From the NCBI RefSeq assembly GCF_002080415.1, contig NZ_CP020474.1:3733501-3797500 (forward strand): DNA of 64,000 bases. The letters run 5' to 3'. The translations under genes and the position numbers were made by a program. Under the pieces are notes generated by a model, which did not search any database, was not told where the DNA came from, and saw only the letters and a program-made list of their open reading frames with translations. Of this stretch, positions 9,621 to 18,167 are shown piece by piece. The stretch is from Roseovarius mucosus (GTDB lineage: Bacteria; Pseudomonadota; Alphaproteobacteria; Rhodobacterales; Rhodobacteraceae). Within the stretch, counting starts at the first letter, position 1. Every line of letters begins with the position of its first letter.

Positions 9621-10262
9621 GTGACCGACGCGACGCCCAGAAAACCGCGAAAAGAGCGCAAGGAGAATGCCGAACGCCGCCGCAGGCAGCTTCTGGATGC
9701 GGCGCGGCGGTCAATCCTGACGCATGGTCTGGCCAAGACCACGCTGGCGACGGTGGCGGATGAGGCGGGGTTATCGCAGGGCGTGGCGGTGTTCTATTTC
9801 ACTTCCAAAAGCGGGCTGCTCACGGAAACCCTGCGCGATCTCTATGAAGGCTATGAAAACCTCTGGATGCGCGCCTTGGAGCAGACCGGCGATGCCCCGC
9901 TCGACCGATTGATGGCGCTGCTGGATGCGGATTTCAGCGCCGAGGCCTGTGGCCCCGATGTGCTGCCGCTGTGGTTCGCCTTTTGGGGCGAATTGCGTTT
10001 CACCGGGCACTATGCCGAGGTTGCGGCAGAGTTCGATGCACGGCGGCATAGGGCGCTCTCGGGCATCTGGGCCGCGCTCTTGCCCGAAAGCTGTCGCAGC
10101 GATGCGGATCAAATGGCCGAATGGATGGAATCGCTGACCGATGGCTATTGGCAGCGCCTGCATCTGGCGCCCGAGAGCCATGATCGCATGCACGCCTTGG
10201 CGGCGAGCAAGCTCTGTCTGTCGCGGCTGGTGCCGGAGCTGCTGCCTGCGCCGCTTGCGTAA
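9621..10262 (+). CDS. TetR-family transcriptional regulator, BetI-like
   Basis: A 213-residue one-component repressor. The N-terminal helix-turn-helix spans residues ~20-65 (RRQLLDAARRSI, then TTLATVADEAGLSQG and VFYFTSK, the usual TetR recognition helix and following Y-F). The ligand-binding half retains the WFAFWGE block seen in choline-responsive BetI proteins. I chose GTG 9621 because AAAGGGG sits six bases upstream; an ATG at 9582 gives 13 further residues without a clear ribosome site. It is divergent from the flavoprotein operon and probably represses it. No betA/betB is present, so the name betI is not applied. Confidence 0.85.
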   Translation: MTDATPRKPRKERKENAERRRRQLLDAARRSILTHGLAKTTLATVADEAGLSQGVAVFYFTSKSGLLTETLRDLYEGYENLWMRALEQTGDAPLDRLMALLDADFSAEACGPDVLPLWFAFWGELRFTGHYAEVAAEFDARRHRALSGIWAALLPESCRSDADQMAEWMESLTDGYWQRLHLAPESHDRMHALAASKLCLSRLVPELLPAPLA

Positions 10263-10271
10263 CGGATCGTG

Positions 10272-11030
10272 TCAGCCGTCGGGGCGGTTCTCGGGATCAA
10301 GGGCTGCGTAGAATTTGCGCAGGTAGCTGGGCACATGCCAGATGCAGGGCGTGCCTGCAGGGATAAAGAACACATCACCGGCGGTGAAATGATGCCGTGT
10401 GCCATCCGCCTCGGTCAGATATACCTCGCCCTCCAGAACCTGCGCCATTTCGTGATAGGGGAACGGCTCTAATTCAGTGTTCAGCACCTGCGTATCCCAA
10501 AGGCCGACATCGAAATTGCCAAGGTCATTGCTAAAGAGGATGCGGTCGCGCTGGGGCGTGCTGGTGTCTTCCATCAATTCGGCATCGGTCAGCGTCATTT
10601 CGGGCGAGAGCGTGGTCAAGCCGCCCTCTGCCGTCAGGTCCTGCGGCGCTGCGGCGCGAGGATCGTTGTAGGTCATGAAGAATTTTCTGACAGACCCGTC
10701 TTGGTGCCAACTGACCGGGATGCCGTTGCGAATTGCCGCGCATTGCCCCGCTTTGGCCCCAGCGCCCACGCCCGTGCCAGCGCCATCGCGCAGGCCAAAC
10801 GCGCCCTCGAGCATGACGATGAACTCATCCCCGGGGAAGGGACCGAACGCCTCTTGCATCGGGGCCGATTGCCAGACGCCCACGTTAAGACCAAGTGCCG
10901 GATCGGCAAAATAGATATGCAGGTTCTGCGCCTCTGGCGGGGTGTCAAACTCTGCCGGATCAACGGCGACGGGCGTCAACCCGTCTAGTCCATTGGCATG
11001 CAGGCGGATGATTCCGGTGTTGTCGCGCAT
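10272..11030 (-). CDS. Bicupin protein (DUF861/ureidoglycine-aminohydrolase-like fold)
   Basis: A 252-residue protein with two cupin barrels. The N-terminal half carries PGDEFIVMLEG, and the C-terminal half carries a fuller metal-site pattern, YHEMAQVLEGEVYLTEADG, then HHFTAGDVFFIPAGTPCIWHV. This is the architecture of Cupin_3/DUF861 proteins, some of which hydrolyse amino groups while others only bind ligand. It is divergent from the ABC operon across a 262-bp gap holding a TetR-type operator, so it is probably co-regulated with amine import. Activity is unassigned. Start ATG 11030 is preceded by GGGAGACAAGGA. Confidence 0.7.
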   Translation of the reverse strand: MRDNTGIIRLHANGLDGLTPVAVDPAEFDTPPEAQNLHIYFADPALGLNVGVWQSAPMQEAFGPFPGDEFIVMLEGAFGLRDGAGTGVGAGAKAGQCAAIRNGIPVSWHQDGSVRKFFMTYNDPRAAAPQDLTAEGGLTTLSPEMTLTDAELMEDTSTPQRDRILFSNDLGNFDVGLWDTQVLNTELEPFPYHEMAQVLEGEVYLTEADGTRHHFTAGDVFFIPAGTPCIWHVPSYLRKFYAALDPENRPDG

Positions 11031-11154
11031 TCCTTGTCTCCCTCGAAATAGGCGGCCGCGCCGCTTGATCCTTGATCACTCCGGGTCTGCCCGACACTCC
11101 CGGTCGGGGCAGGTCGAGCAAAACGCTTGACTCGATTCCCCAATGGCTGAAATG

Positions 11155-11172
11155 ATTGAATGACCATTCAAT
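11155..11172. promoter_or_regulatory. 18-bp inverted repeat, candidate TetR/BetI operator
   Basis: ATTGAATG-AC-CATTCAAT has perfect 8-bp arms around a 2-bp centre. It lies between the divergent bicupin (start 11030) and the ABC transporter gene (start 11293). The TGAATGA..ATTCA form is typical of TetR-family operators, and two BetI-like regulators are encoded in this locus. It is the best candidate switch for the importer operon. Confidence 0.55.
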
Positions 11173-11292
11173 GACATGCCCGAGCGACGGAAAATGTCAA
11201 CAGTCCTGAGCTATGGCGCATGAACCATAACGATTGTGTGACGGGACCCATCCCATAGGTCGGTCCGCGCCAACAGGGGAGACTGGGACCAC

Positions 11293-12417
11293 ATGGATAT
11301 TCTGGACCAATTGGGTGCTGTGCGCGAAGGCAAGTTAAGTCGGCGGAAATTCACCAAGGGCCTTTTGGCGGCAGGGGTGGCGATGACAACGGTGCCGTTG
11401 CCCGCACGCCGGGCCATGGCCTCTGAGGGTGAGCAGGCCACCTATTTCACATGGGGGGGCTATGACATCCCCGAACTGTTTGGCCCCTATCAGGAGCAAA
11501 ACGGCACCCTGCCGAATTTCGCCATTTTCGGCGGCTCGGAAGAGGCGCTGACCAAGATGCGGGGCGGGTTCGTGGTGGATGTATCGCACCCTTGCAACCA
11601 GTCGATGCCGCGCTGGGTGCAGACGGGGCTATTCCAGCCGATTGACACCGCGCGTGTCGCCAATTGGGGCGATGTGATCCCTGAATTGGTCGATCTGCCC
11701 GGCAATGGTGCCGAGGCGGGCAAGGTCTGGATGGCGCCCTTTGATTGGGGTCAGACCTCGATCACCTATCGCACCGATCTGGTGGAGTTGGAGGGCGAGG
11801 AAAGCTGGGATATCCTGTGGGACCCACGCTATGCCGGGCGGTTGGGGTCGCTGGCCTCGGGCGGGGATGCGTGGTGGTGCGGGGCGATCAAGGCCGGCAT
11901 TGATTTCGCCAATATCGACACACCCGAAGCCTTTGACAAAATCGCCGCCGTGATGCGCGAACAGCGCCCGCTGATGCGCCTTTATACCGATGATACGACC
12001 ACGCTCGAACAGGCGCTTTCCGCTGGCGAGATGGTGGCCTCGATGACGTGGAACAGTTCGGCGGTGCTGCTGCAAGCCGAGGGCATCCCTGTCAAATTCG
12101 CGCGGCCCAAAGAGGGCGCGCTCACATGGGTCTGCGGCGTGATGATCCACAAGGACGCGCCCAATCTTGACCGCGCCTATGACGTGATCGATTCCCTGCT
12201 CAGCGTCGAAACCGGCCATTTCATGATCAACGACTGGGGGTACGGCCATTCCAACAGCAAGGCGTTCGACCAGTTCGAGGAAGAGACGCTGGCCGGGCTG
12301 GGCCTGAGCAAAAACCCGGTCGAAATCCTGAATGCGGGGCATTTCCAGCAGCCGCAGACGCAGGAATGGGAAACCCAGATGAACGAGCTCTTCGAGCAGA
12401 TCAAGGCCGGGTTCTGA
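11293..12417 (+). CDS. ABC transporter periplasmic substrate-binding protein (PotD/F type)
   Basis: A 374-residue periplasmic solute-binding protein of the spermidine/putrescine class. The N-terminus has a twin-arginine signal (SRRKFTKGLLAAG, residues ~16-28, with an AMA cleavage region near 43), which suggests folding before export. The mature part contains WGGYDIPELF near its start and a FDWGQTSITYRTD block typical of PotD-like binders. It is the first gene of the importer operon and is followed by an intrinsic terminator, consistent with excess binding protein over membrane subunits. By neighbours the ligand is an amine, perhaps N-methylated. Polyamine, betaine and opine are all possible. 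Confidence 0.88.
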   Translation: MDILDQLGAVREGKLSRRKFTKGLLAAGVAMTTVPLPARRAMASEGEQATYFTWGGYDIPELFGPYQEQNGTLPNFAIFGGSEEALTKMRGGFVVDVSHPCNQSMPRWVQTGLFQPIDTARVANWGDVIPELVDLPGNGAEAGKVWMAPFDWGQTSITYRTDLVELEGEESWDILWDPRYAGRLGSLASGGDAWWCGAIKAGIDFANIDTPEAFDKIAAVMREQRPLMRLYTDDTTTLEQALSAGEMVASMTWNSSAVLLQAEGIPVKFARPKEGALTWVCGVMIHKDAPNLDRAYDVIDSLLSVETGHFMINDWGYGHSNSKAFDQFEEETLAGLGLSKNPVEILNAGHFQQPQTQEWETQMNELFEQIKAGF

Positions 12418-12430
12418 CCCTGCCCGCACC

Positions 12431-12459
12431 GCCCGTCCGCCCCGGCGGGCGGGCTTTTT
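12431..12459 (+). terminator. Intrinsic terminator/attenuator between binding protein and permease
   Basis: GCCCGTCCGCC (12431-12441) pairs with GGCGGGCGGGC (12444-12454), 11 bp with one G-U pair, and is followed by TTTTT. It lies 14 bp after the binding-protein stop and ahead of the permease gene. It probably causes partial termination, leaving a stable binding-protein mRNA. Confidence 0.75.
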
Positions 12460-12488
12460 GATCCAGCCCCTGAGGAGTGCGCGCAGGA

Positions 12489-13424
12489 ATGGCCGAAACC
12501 TCTTTGCCCAAAAGCCGGACAGCGGACAGGCCTCCTCGTGCCTCTGGGTCGCGCATTCTGCGCCTGTTCCAACGCAGCGAAAGCGCGCGTGGCTATCTGA
12601 TGATGGGCCCCACGCTCGCGATCATGACCTTTGGTATCGTGGTGCCTTTTGTCATTCTGTTGGTGATCAGCCTCTGGACGCGGCAAGGCTTTGGCTTTGA
12701 CACCACGCTCACGCTCAACAACTATATCCGAAGCTGGAATGAGCCGATTTACGGCTCGTTGATGTTACGGTCGTTCTGGATGTCGGGCGTGGCCACCGTG
12801 GCTACGGTGCTGCTTTGCTATCCCATGGCCTATTTCGTGGCCTTTCATGTCCACAGAAATAAGATGCTGTGGATCATCCTGATGACCCTGCCATTCTGGA
12901 CAAGCTATCTGCTGCGGGTTTTCGCGTGGAAGGTGATCCTTGGCTACGAAGGTGTCATAAACTCGGGGCTGATGTCGGTGGGGCTCATTGAGGCACCGCT
13001 CAGTTTCCTGCTTTATAGCCCCACGGCGGTCATCATCACGCTGGCCCATGCCTGGGCGGCCTTTGCGATTCTGCCGCTCTATGTGTCGCTGGAAAAGATC
13101 GACCGCTCTCTTTTGGAAGCCGCGACTGATCTGGGCGACGGGCCGATGGCGCGATTTTTCCGCGTGACGCTGCCTTTGTCGATGCCGGGGGTGATCGCGG
13201 CCTCGTTCCTGATCTTTATCCCGACCACTGGCGATTACATCACGCCCGCGCTTCTGGGTGGGCCGGATGGGGCGATGATCGGCAATCTTATCCAGTTGCA
13301 ATTCGGCGCGGTCAACAACTGGCCGATGGGGGCTACCCTGTCGATTGTCCTGATGTTCTGGATTGCGGCGCTGGCGCTGGTGTTTCTGCTTGTCACACGC
13401 AAAGTGCAGGGGCGCATCACATGA
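12489..13424 (+). CDS. ABC transporter permease (PotB/PotH type)
   Basis: A 311-residue inner-membrane subunit with about six transmembrane segments: ~44-66, 95-120, 130-150, 178-200, 232-252 and 280-302. The cytoplasmic EAA loop for ATPase contact is EAATDLGDGPMARFFRVTLPLSMPG. It pairs with the next permease and the ATPase at 14235. The ATG at 12489 follows GAGGAG at 11 bases; a GTG four codons earlier (12477) is an alternative start. Its stop overlaps the next start (ATGA). Confidence 0.9.
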   Translation: MAETSLPKSRTADRPPRASGSRILRLFQRSESARGYLMMGPTLAIMTFGIVVPFVILLVISLWTRQGFGFDTTLTLNNYIRSWNEPIYGSLMLRSFWMSGVATVATVLLCYPMAYFVAFHVHRNKMLWIILMTLPFWTSYLLRVFAWKVILGYEGVINSGLMSVGLIEAPLSFLLYSPTAVIITLAHAWAAFAILPLYVSLEKIDRSLLEAATDLGDGPMARFFRVTLPLSMPGVIAASFLIFIPTTGDYITPALLGGPDGAMIGNLIQLQFGAVNNWPMGATLSIVLMFWIAALALVFLLVTRKVQGRIT

Positions 13425-14221
13425 GCAGCTATATCAAGCGCCCGAACCGCGCGCTGCAACTCTACGCGGTGCTGTTTTTGATCGTGCTCTATGTGCCGGT
13501 GCTGTTCATCCCGCTCTTCAGTTTTAACGACTCGATCTATGTCCGCTTCCCGCTTCAGGGCTTTACCCTGCAATGGTACGGCGAGCTTTGGACGCGCGAG
13601 CCGGTGTGGAATGCGCTTTGGAACAGCGTCAAAGTGGGGCTGGTGGTTTCGGTCATCTCGACCGTGCTGGGGGTGATGGCGGCCCGCGCGATCACCCGCA
13701 CGCGGATGCGGGGCAAGGGCGCGCTTGTGACCTTCATCATGATGCCGCTGGTCATTCCGGGGATCATTTTCGGCGTGGCGCTTCTGGTGCTGCTCAGCCG
13801 GATGGGCGTGCCGCTCTCGCTGTATACGGTGGGTCTGGGGCATCTCATTATCTGCCTGCCCTTTGCCGTGGCCACGCTCTTGCCGCGCTTCGAGGGCTTT
13901 GATCCGTCGATGGAAGAGGCCTCGGCTGATCTGGGGGAAAACGGCTGGTGGACCTTTTGGCGCGTGACCTTCCCGATGGTCCTGCCGGGTATCGTGGCAA
14001 GCCTGCTGCTCACCTTCACGATCTCGTTTGACGAATTCATCATGGCGTTTTTTCTGACCGGCACCGATCCGACGTTGCCGATGTATATCTGGGGGCAACT
14101 GCGCTTTCCCAAGGAATTTCCCTCGGTGCTGGCAATGGCCGCGCTGATCCTGTTCGTGTCTTTTGCCCTTGTCTTTGTCGCCCAATGGATCGGGCGCAAG
14201 GGGCTGGAGGATCAAGAGTGA
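13421..14221 (+). CDS. ABC transporter permease (PotC/PotI type)
   Basis: A 266-residue inner-membrane subunit, second half of the permease heterodimer, with six predicted membrane segments and the EAA loop EEASADLGENGWWTFWRVTF near residue 170. The 4-bp overlap with the first permease (13421-13424) shows translational coupling. Family assignment comes from the fold and gene order (binding protein, permease, permease, ATPase) typical of PotFGHI-type importers. Substrate specificity cannot be deduced from this subunit. Confidence 0.9.
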   Translation: MSSYIKRPNRALQLYAVLFLIVLYVPVLFIPLFSFNDSIYVRFPLQGFTLQWYGELWTREPVWNALWNSVKVGLVVSVISTVLGVMAARAITRTRMRGKGALVTFIMMPLVIPGIIFGVALLVLLSRMGVPLSLYTVGLGHLIICLPFAVATLLPRFEGFDPSMEEASADLGENGWWTFWRVTFPMVLPGIVASLLLTFTISFDEFIMAFFLTGTDPTLPMYIWGQLRFPKEFPSVLAMAALILFVSFALVFVAQWIGRKGLEDQE

Positions 14222-14234
14222 AGGCCGCCCAACG

Positions 14235-15338
14235 ATGACCCCCTCGGACCGTTTCATTTCTATCCGCAATGTCAGCAAGCGCTTTGGGGCCTTTACCGCC
14301 ATCGAAGAGGTGTCGATGGACATCGCGCAGGGCGAGTTCTTTTCCCTGCTTGGGGCCTCGGGCTGTGGCAAGACCACGCTTTTGCGGATGCTGGCGGGGT
14401 TCGAATCCACCTCGAATGGCGAGATTTTCATTGACGATCAGCCGATGTCTGACGTGCCGCCGCATCATCGCCCGGTCAATATGGTGTTTCAGAGCTATGC
14501 GATTTTCCCGCATCTCAACGTGCGTGACAATATCGCTTACGGCCTGCGCAAACAAAAGCTGACCGCTGCCCGCCGCGCTGAAATGGTCGAGGAAATGCTC
14601 GATCTGATCAAGCTGCCGGGCTACGGCAGCCGCAAGGCCAATGAGTTGTCGGGCGGTCAGCGCCAACGCATCGCATTGGCGCGCGCCTTGATCCTGCGAC
14701 CCAAGGTGCTGTTACTCGACGAACCTTTGGGGGCGCTCGACAAACAATTGCGCGAGCAGATGCAGCTTGAGTTGCGCGCGCTGCAACGACAGGTCGGCAT
14801 CACCTTTGTGTTTGTCACCCATGATCAGGAAGAGGCGCTGACCCTGTCGGATCGGATCGCGGTCATGTCCGGGGGCAAGGTGTTGCAGGTCGACACGCCT
14901 GCGGGCCTCTACGAGGCACCAAGAACGCGCGCCGTCGCAAGTTTTATCGGCAATATGAATTTCTTTCACGGCACGGTGCGGCGCAATGGCTCTGCCATGG
15001 CCGCGATCGAGGCCGAGGGGCTGGGCACCATCCCCATGGCCACGGCGCAGCTTACCAAACCTGACGGCGCGCCTGTGCATATCGGCCTCAGGCCCGAGAA
15101 ATTCAGCCTCTCGCCAACGCGGCCCGAGGCGGGGCTGGCGGTTGAGGGGCGCTTGCGCACGGCGGCCTATATGGGAGAGCGCAGCCAGTATTACCTGAGC
15201 ATTCCCGGCAAGGCAGAGCCGGTCGCGGTCTCTGCTCCGAACACCGATCGACGGATGGGGGCCGATGATCTGCCCGAGGGTCAGGCGCTCTGGCTCTCGT
15301 GGTCACCAGAGGCCATTGTCATTCTCGATACCGACTAA
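14235..15338 (+). CDS. ABC transporter ATP-binding protein (PotA/PotG type)
   Basis: A 367-residue ATPase. Walker A is GASGCGKTT, the Q-loop FQSYAIFPH, the signature LSGGQRQR, Walker B VLLLDEPLG and the switch His is in VTHDQEE. A C-terminal TOBE domain (residues ~280-360) is the usual regulatory or substrate-sensing extension of the CUT1/spermidine group. The start ATG 14235 lies 13 bp after the permease stop; the open frame extends upstream to 14163 but overlaps the permease. It powers the amine importer. A gap of 47 bp separates it from the regulator. Confidence 0.92.
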   Translation: MTPSDRFISIRNVSKRFGAFTAIEEVSMDIAQGEFFSLLGASGCGKTTLLRMLAGFESTSNGEIFIDDQPMSDVPPHHRPVNMVFQSYAIFPHLNVRDNIAYGLRKQKLTAARRAEMVEEMLDLIKLPGYGSRKANELSGGQRQRIALARALILRPKVLLLDEPLGALDKQLREQMQLELRALQRQVGITFVFVTHDQEEALTLSDRIAVMSGGKVLQVDTPAGLYEAPRTRAVASFIGNMNFFHGTVRRNGSAMAAIEAEGLGTIPMATAQLTKPDGAPVHIGLRPEKFSLSPTRPEAGLAVEGRLRTAAYMGERSQYYLSIPGKAEPVAVSAPNTDRRMGADDLPEGQALWLSWSPEAIVILDTD

Positions 15339-15385
15339 TCAAAGGAGAGGGGCGCGCCACGCCACGGCGGCGACCCGGAAACAGA

Positions 15386-16084
15386 ATGCAGCAGATCGCA
15401 CCACCCCCAACCCGCGACACCGGCAAGCCCCGCCGCACCGAGCCCAAGCAGGTCCGGCGCAGGCAATTGATCGAGGCCACTATAGATTCCATCGCCCAAT
15501 ACGGCATCGCGGGCACCACCATGTCCACGGTCACGGAAATTGCCGGGCTGTCGCTCGGACTCGCCAACTTTCATTTCCAGAGCAAGCAGAACCTGCTGGA
15601 AGAAACCCTTAAGTTTCTGGCGCGCGAACACCATGACCATTGGCGTCGTGCCTATGGCGATGCGGGGCTGAGCGCGCGCGACAAACTGATGGCGATTGTC
15701 GACTCGCATTTCGATCCAAAGATTTGCACGCAAAGAAAGCTGGCGGTCTGGTATGCCTATTTTGGCGAAGGGGGGCGGCGTACGGTCTATCGCGCGCTGG
15801 TGGATGCCCTTGATAACGAACGCTTTGACCTGTCGAAACGCCTCTGCCGCGATATCGCGCGCGAGGGCGGGTATTCCGGCCCGTCAGCCAATACCATCGC
15901 GCACACGCTGGAGGGGCTCTACGATGGGCTCTGGCTCAATATCCTCATGTATCCCGACACTTTTGATCGCGATGCGGCCCGCGCCAAGGTGCAGGCCTAT
16001 CTCGCCATGGCCTTTCCCCGGCATTTCGACATGCCGCAGGATGAGACCGCCGATCAATCAACCAGAACAGAGCGTTGCGAATGA
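15386..16084 (+). CDS. TetR-family regulator, close to BetI
   Basis: A 232-residue repressor much closer to choline-responsive BetI than the one at 9621. After the HTH (RRQLIEATIDSI, then GTTMSTVTEIAGLSLG and NFHFQSK) it keeps AREHHDHWRRAY, AIVDSHFDPKICT and LAVWYAYFGEGGRR, which I recall as BetI-type blocks. It sits inside the importer-demethylase operon, and its stop overlaps the demethylase start (ATGA, 16081-16084). It probably controls the operon through 11155-11172, with an amine, betaine or aldehyde as inducer. No choline dehydrogenase or betaine-aldehyde dehydrogenase lies nearby. Confidence 0.88.
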   Translation: MQQIAPPPTRDTGKPRRTEPKQVRRRQLIEATIDSIAQYGIAGTTMSTVTEIAGLSLGLANFHFQSKQNLLEETLKFLAREHHDHWRRAYGDAGLSARDKLMAIVDSHFDPKICTQRKLAVWYAYFGEGGRRTVYRALVDALDNERFDLSKRLCRDIAREGGYSGPSANTIAHTLEGLYDGLWLNILMYPDTFDRDAARAKVQAYLAMAFPRHFDMPQDETADQSTRTERCE

Positions 16085-18147
16085 GCCGGGACCCAAGCCA
16101 TGACATCCTGTTCGAGCCGGTGCGCATTGGTCCTGTGACAGCCCCCAACCGATTCTATCAGGTGCCGCATTGCACCGGCATGGGCTGGATGCGCCCGCGC
16201 ACGCTTGCGGCCATGCGGGGCGTCAAGGCCGAGGGCGGCTGGGGCGTGGTCTGCACCGAGTATAACTCCATTCACCCCACATCGGATGACCTGCCGCATC
16301 CGTCTGCCTCGCTCTGGGACATGAGCGATGTGCGCGCCCATACCCTGATGACCGAGGCGGTGCATGCCCATGGATCGCTGGCCGGGGCAGAGCTTTGGTA
16401 TGGCGGGGCGCGCACGCCCAACATGATGACGCGGTTGCCGCCGATGGATCTGGGGTCGGTGCCCAATCTTGCGGGACACCCCTATCAGACCCGCGCCATG
16501 GACAAATCCGATATCCGGCAGTTTCGCCACTGGCATAAACGCGCCGCGCTGCGCGCCCGCGATGCTGGGTTTGACATCGTCTATGTCTATGCCACGCATG
16601 GCTATCTGATCTCAAACTTCCTCAACCCGCGCATCAACACGCGGGGCGATGAATATGGCGGCAGCCTTGAAAACCGGGTGCGTCTGGTGCGCGAGTTGAT
16701 CGCGGACACCAAAGATGCGGTTGGCGACCGCTGTGCCGTTGCGGTGCGGTTCTCGGCGGATGAAGAGGGGGGCAGCGACGGGCATCCGGTCTGGGGCGAG
16801 CGGCGCGACATGTTCGCGATGCTGGCCGAATTACCTGATCTCTGGGATATCAACATCGCGGATTATTCGCTGGAAATGGGCGTCTCGCGCTTCGTCAAGG
16901 AGGGCGCGCTGGAACCCTATATGACATGGGTGAAATCGGTCACGACCAAGCCCGTCGTGACCGTGGGCCGCTTCACCTCGCCCGATACGATGGCGGCCCA
17001 GGTCAGGCGCGGCATCGTGGATTTCATCGGCGCGGCCCGCCCGTCGATTGCCGATCCCTTTTTGCCGCGCAAGATCGAGGAGGGGCGGTTGTCGGCGATC
17101 CGCGAATGTATCGGTTGCAATATCTGCTATTCCGGCGACAGTCTGGGCGTGCCCATCCGCTGCACGCAAAACCCGACCATGGGCGAGGAATGGCGGCGCG
17201 GCTGGCATCCTGAACGTATCGCGCCGCAGGGCAGTGCCGCCCATGTGCTGATCGTCGGCGCCGGACCAGCGGGGCTTGAGGCGGCGCGCGCCTTGGGCGC
17301 ACGTGGCTATCGCGTAACATTGGCCGAGGCCACGCGTGATCTGGGCGGGCGCGTTCTGCGAGAGGCTGGCTTGCCGGGGCTGCGTGAATATATCCGCGTG
17401 CGCGACTACCGCGAGCAAGCCTTGCGCGACATGCCCAATGTCGAGATTTTCCGCGAAAGCCGCCTGACGGCGCAGGATGTGCTGGATGTGGGCGCGGATC
17501 ACGTGGCCATCGCCACCGGCGCGCAGTGGCGCAAGGATGTGTTCGACGGCGAGGTCTTTCAGTCCGTGGCCGAAGGCGCGGCAGACGCGCATATCCTGAC
17601 CCCCGATGATATCATGGCGGGCCGACTGCCGGATGGGCCGACCGTGGTCTATGATGGCGACGGCTATTACATGGGGGGTGTTCTGGCCGAGCGTCTGCGT
17701 ATGGCGGGGCTTGAGGTGACACTTGCCACGCCCGATGACAGCCTGTCGCGCTGGGCAGGCAATACCGCAGAACGCTGGCGGGTGCGCCGCCATTTGCAGG
17801 GCCTTGGCGTCAGGTTTGAACCGGCGCGCGAGATTGCGGGGTTTGACGGGCGTGCGGTGGTTTTGCCCTGCGCCTATGGCGGGGCGGAGTTGACCGTTGC
17901 CGCCTCTCATCTCGTGATGGTCAGCGCGCGGCGACCCGAGGATGGGCTGTATCACGACCTATGTGCCATGGCCGGTCCGCTGCCCTTTACCCTTACACGC
18001 ATCGGCGATTGCGAGGCGCCGGCGATTATCGCGGCGGCGGTCCATGCCGGGCATCGCTACGCACAGGAACTGGACGCGCCGGTCGATCCCGACCTGCCGC
18101 TAAAACACGACCGAATCGACGTGGGCGCGCCCGGTGGGGCCGCCTAG
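16081..18147 (+). CDS. TMADH-family iron-sulfur flavoenzyme (amine/N-methyl-amine dehydrogenase)
   Basis: A 688-residue three-domain enzyme: an FMN TIM barrel (1-~380), then two nucleotide-binding domains (LIVGAGPAGLEAARALG near 390). The QVPHC Cys at residue 31 matches the cysteine that carries 6-S-cysteinyl-FMN in trimethylamine dehydrogenase. The cluster motif CIGCNIC with a fourth Cys 12 residues on binds 4Fe-4S. Barrel blocks VYATHGYLISNFLNP and GDEYGGSLENR are conserved. Of the three aromatic cage residues, Tyr (residue 61) and the Trp in LWDI are kept, but the third (Trp355 in TMADH) is Asp in CYSGD. The substrate is therefore probably not trimethylamine; dimethylglycine, N-methylproline, histamine-like or polyamine substrates are alternatives. 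Start ATG 16081 overlaps the regulator stop. Confidence 0.9.
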   Translation: MSRDPSHDILFEPVRIGPVTAPNRFYQVPHCTGMGWMRPRTLAAMRGVKAEGGWGVVCTEYNSIHPTSDDLPHPSASLWDMSDVRAHTLMTEAVHAHGSLAGAELWYGGARTPNMMTRLPPMDLGSVPNLAGHPYQTRAMDKSDIRQFRHWHKRAALRARDAGFDIVYVYATHGYLISNFLNPRINTRGDEYGGSLENRVRLVRELIADTKDAVGDRCAVAVRFSADEEGGSDGHPVWGERRDMFAMLAELPDLWDINIADYSLEMGVSRFVKEGALEPYMTWVKSVTTKPVVTVGRFTSPDTMAAQVRRGIVDFIGAARPSIADPFLPRKIEEGRLSAIRECIGCNICYSGDSLGVPIRCTQNPTMGEEWRRGWHPERIAPQGSAAHVLIVGAGPAGLEAARALGARGYRVTLAEATRDLGGRVLREAGLPGLREYIRVRDYREQALRDMPNVEIFRESRLTAQDVLDVGADHVAIATGAQWRKDVFDGEVFQSVAEGAADAHILTPDDIMAGRLPDGPTVVYDGDGYYMGGVLAERLRMAGLEVTLATPDDSLSRWAGNTAERWRVRRHLQGLGVRFEPAREIAGFDGRAVVLPCAYGGAELTVAASHLVMVSARRPEDGLYHDLCAMAGPLPFTLTRIGDCEAPAIIAAAVHAGHRYAQELDAPVDPDLPLKHDRIDVGAPGGAA

Positions 18148-18167
18148 ACGACAGGAGAACAGCCGAT

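Noticed and set aside
11293..15338. Firm assignment as a spermidine/putrescine transporter
   Set aside because: The architecture fits, but this subfamily also moves betaines, opines and thiamine, so the ligand is left open.
9621..16084. Calling either regulator betI and the locus a choline-to-betaine system
   Set aside because: No betA, betB or betaine lyase/reductase genes are present; only family resemblance supports the name.
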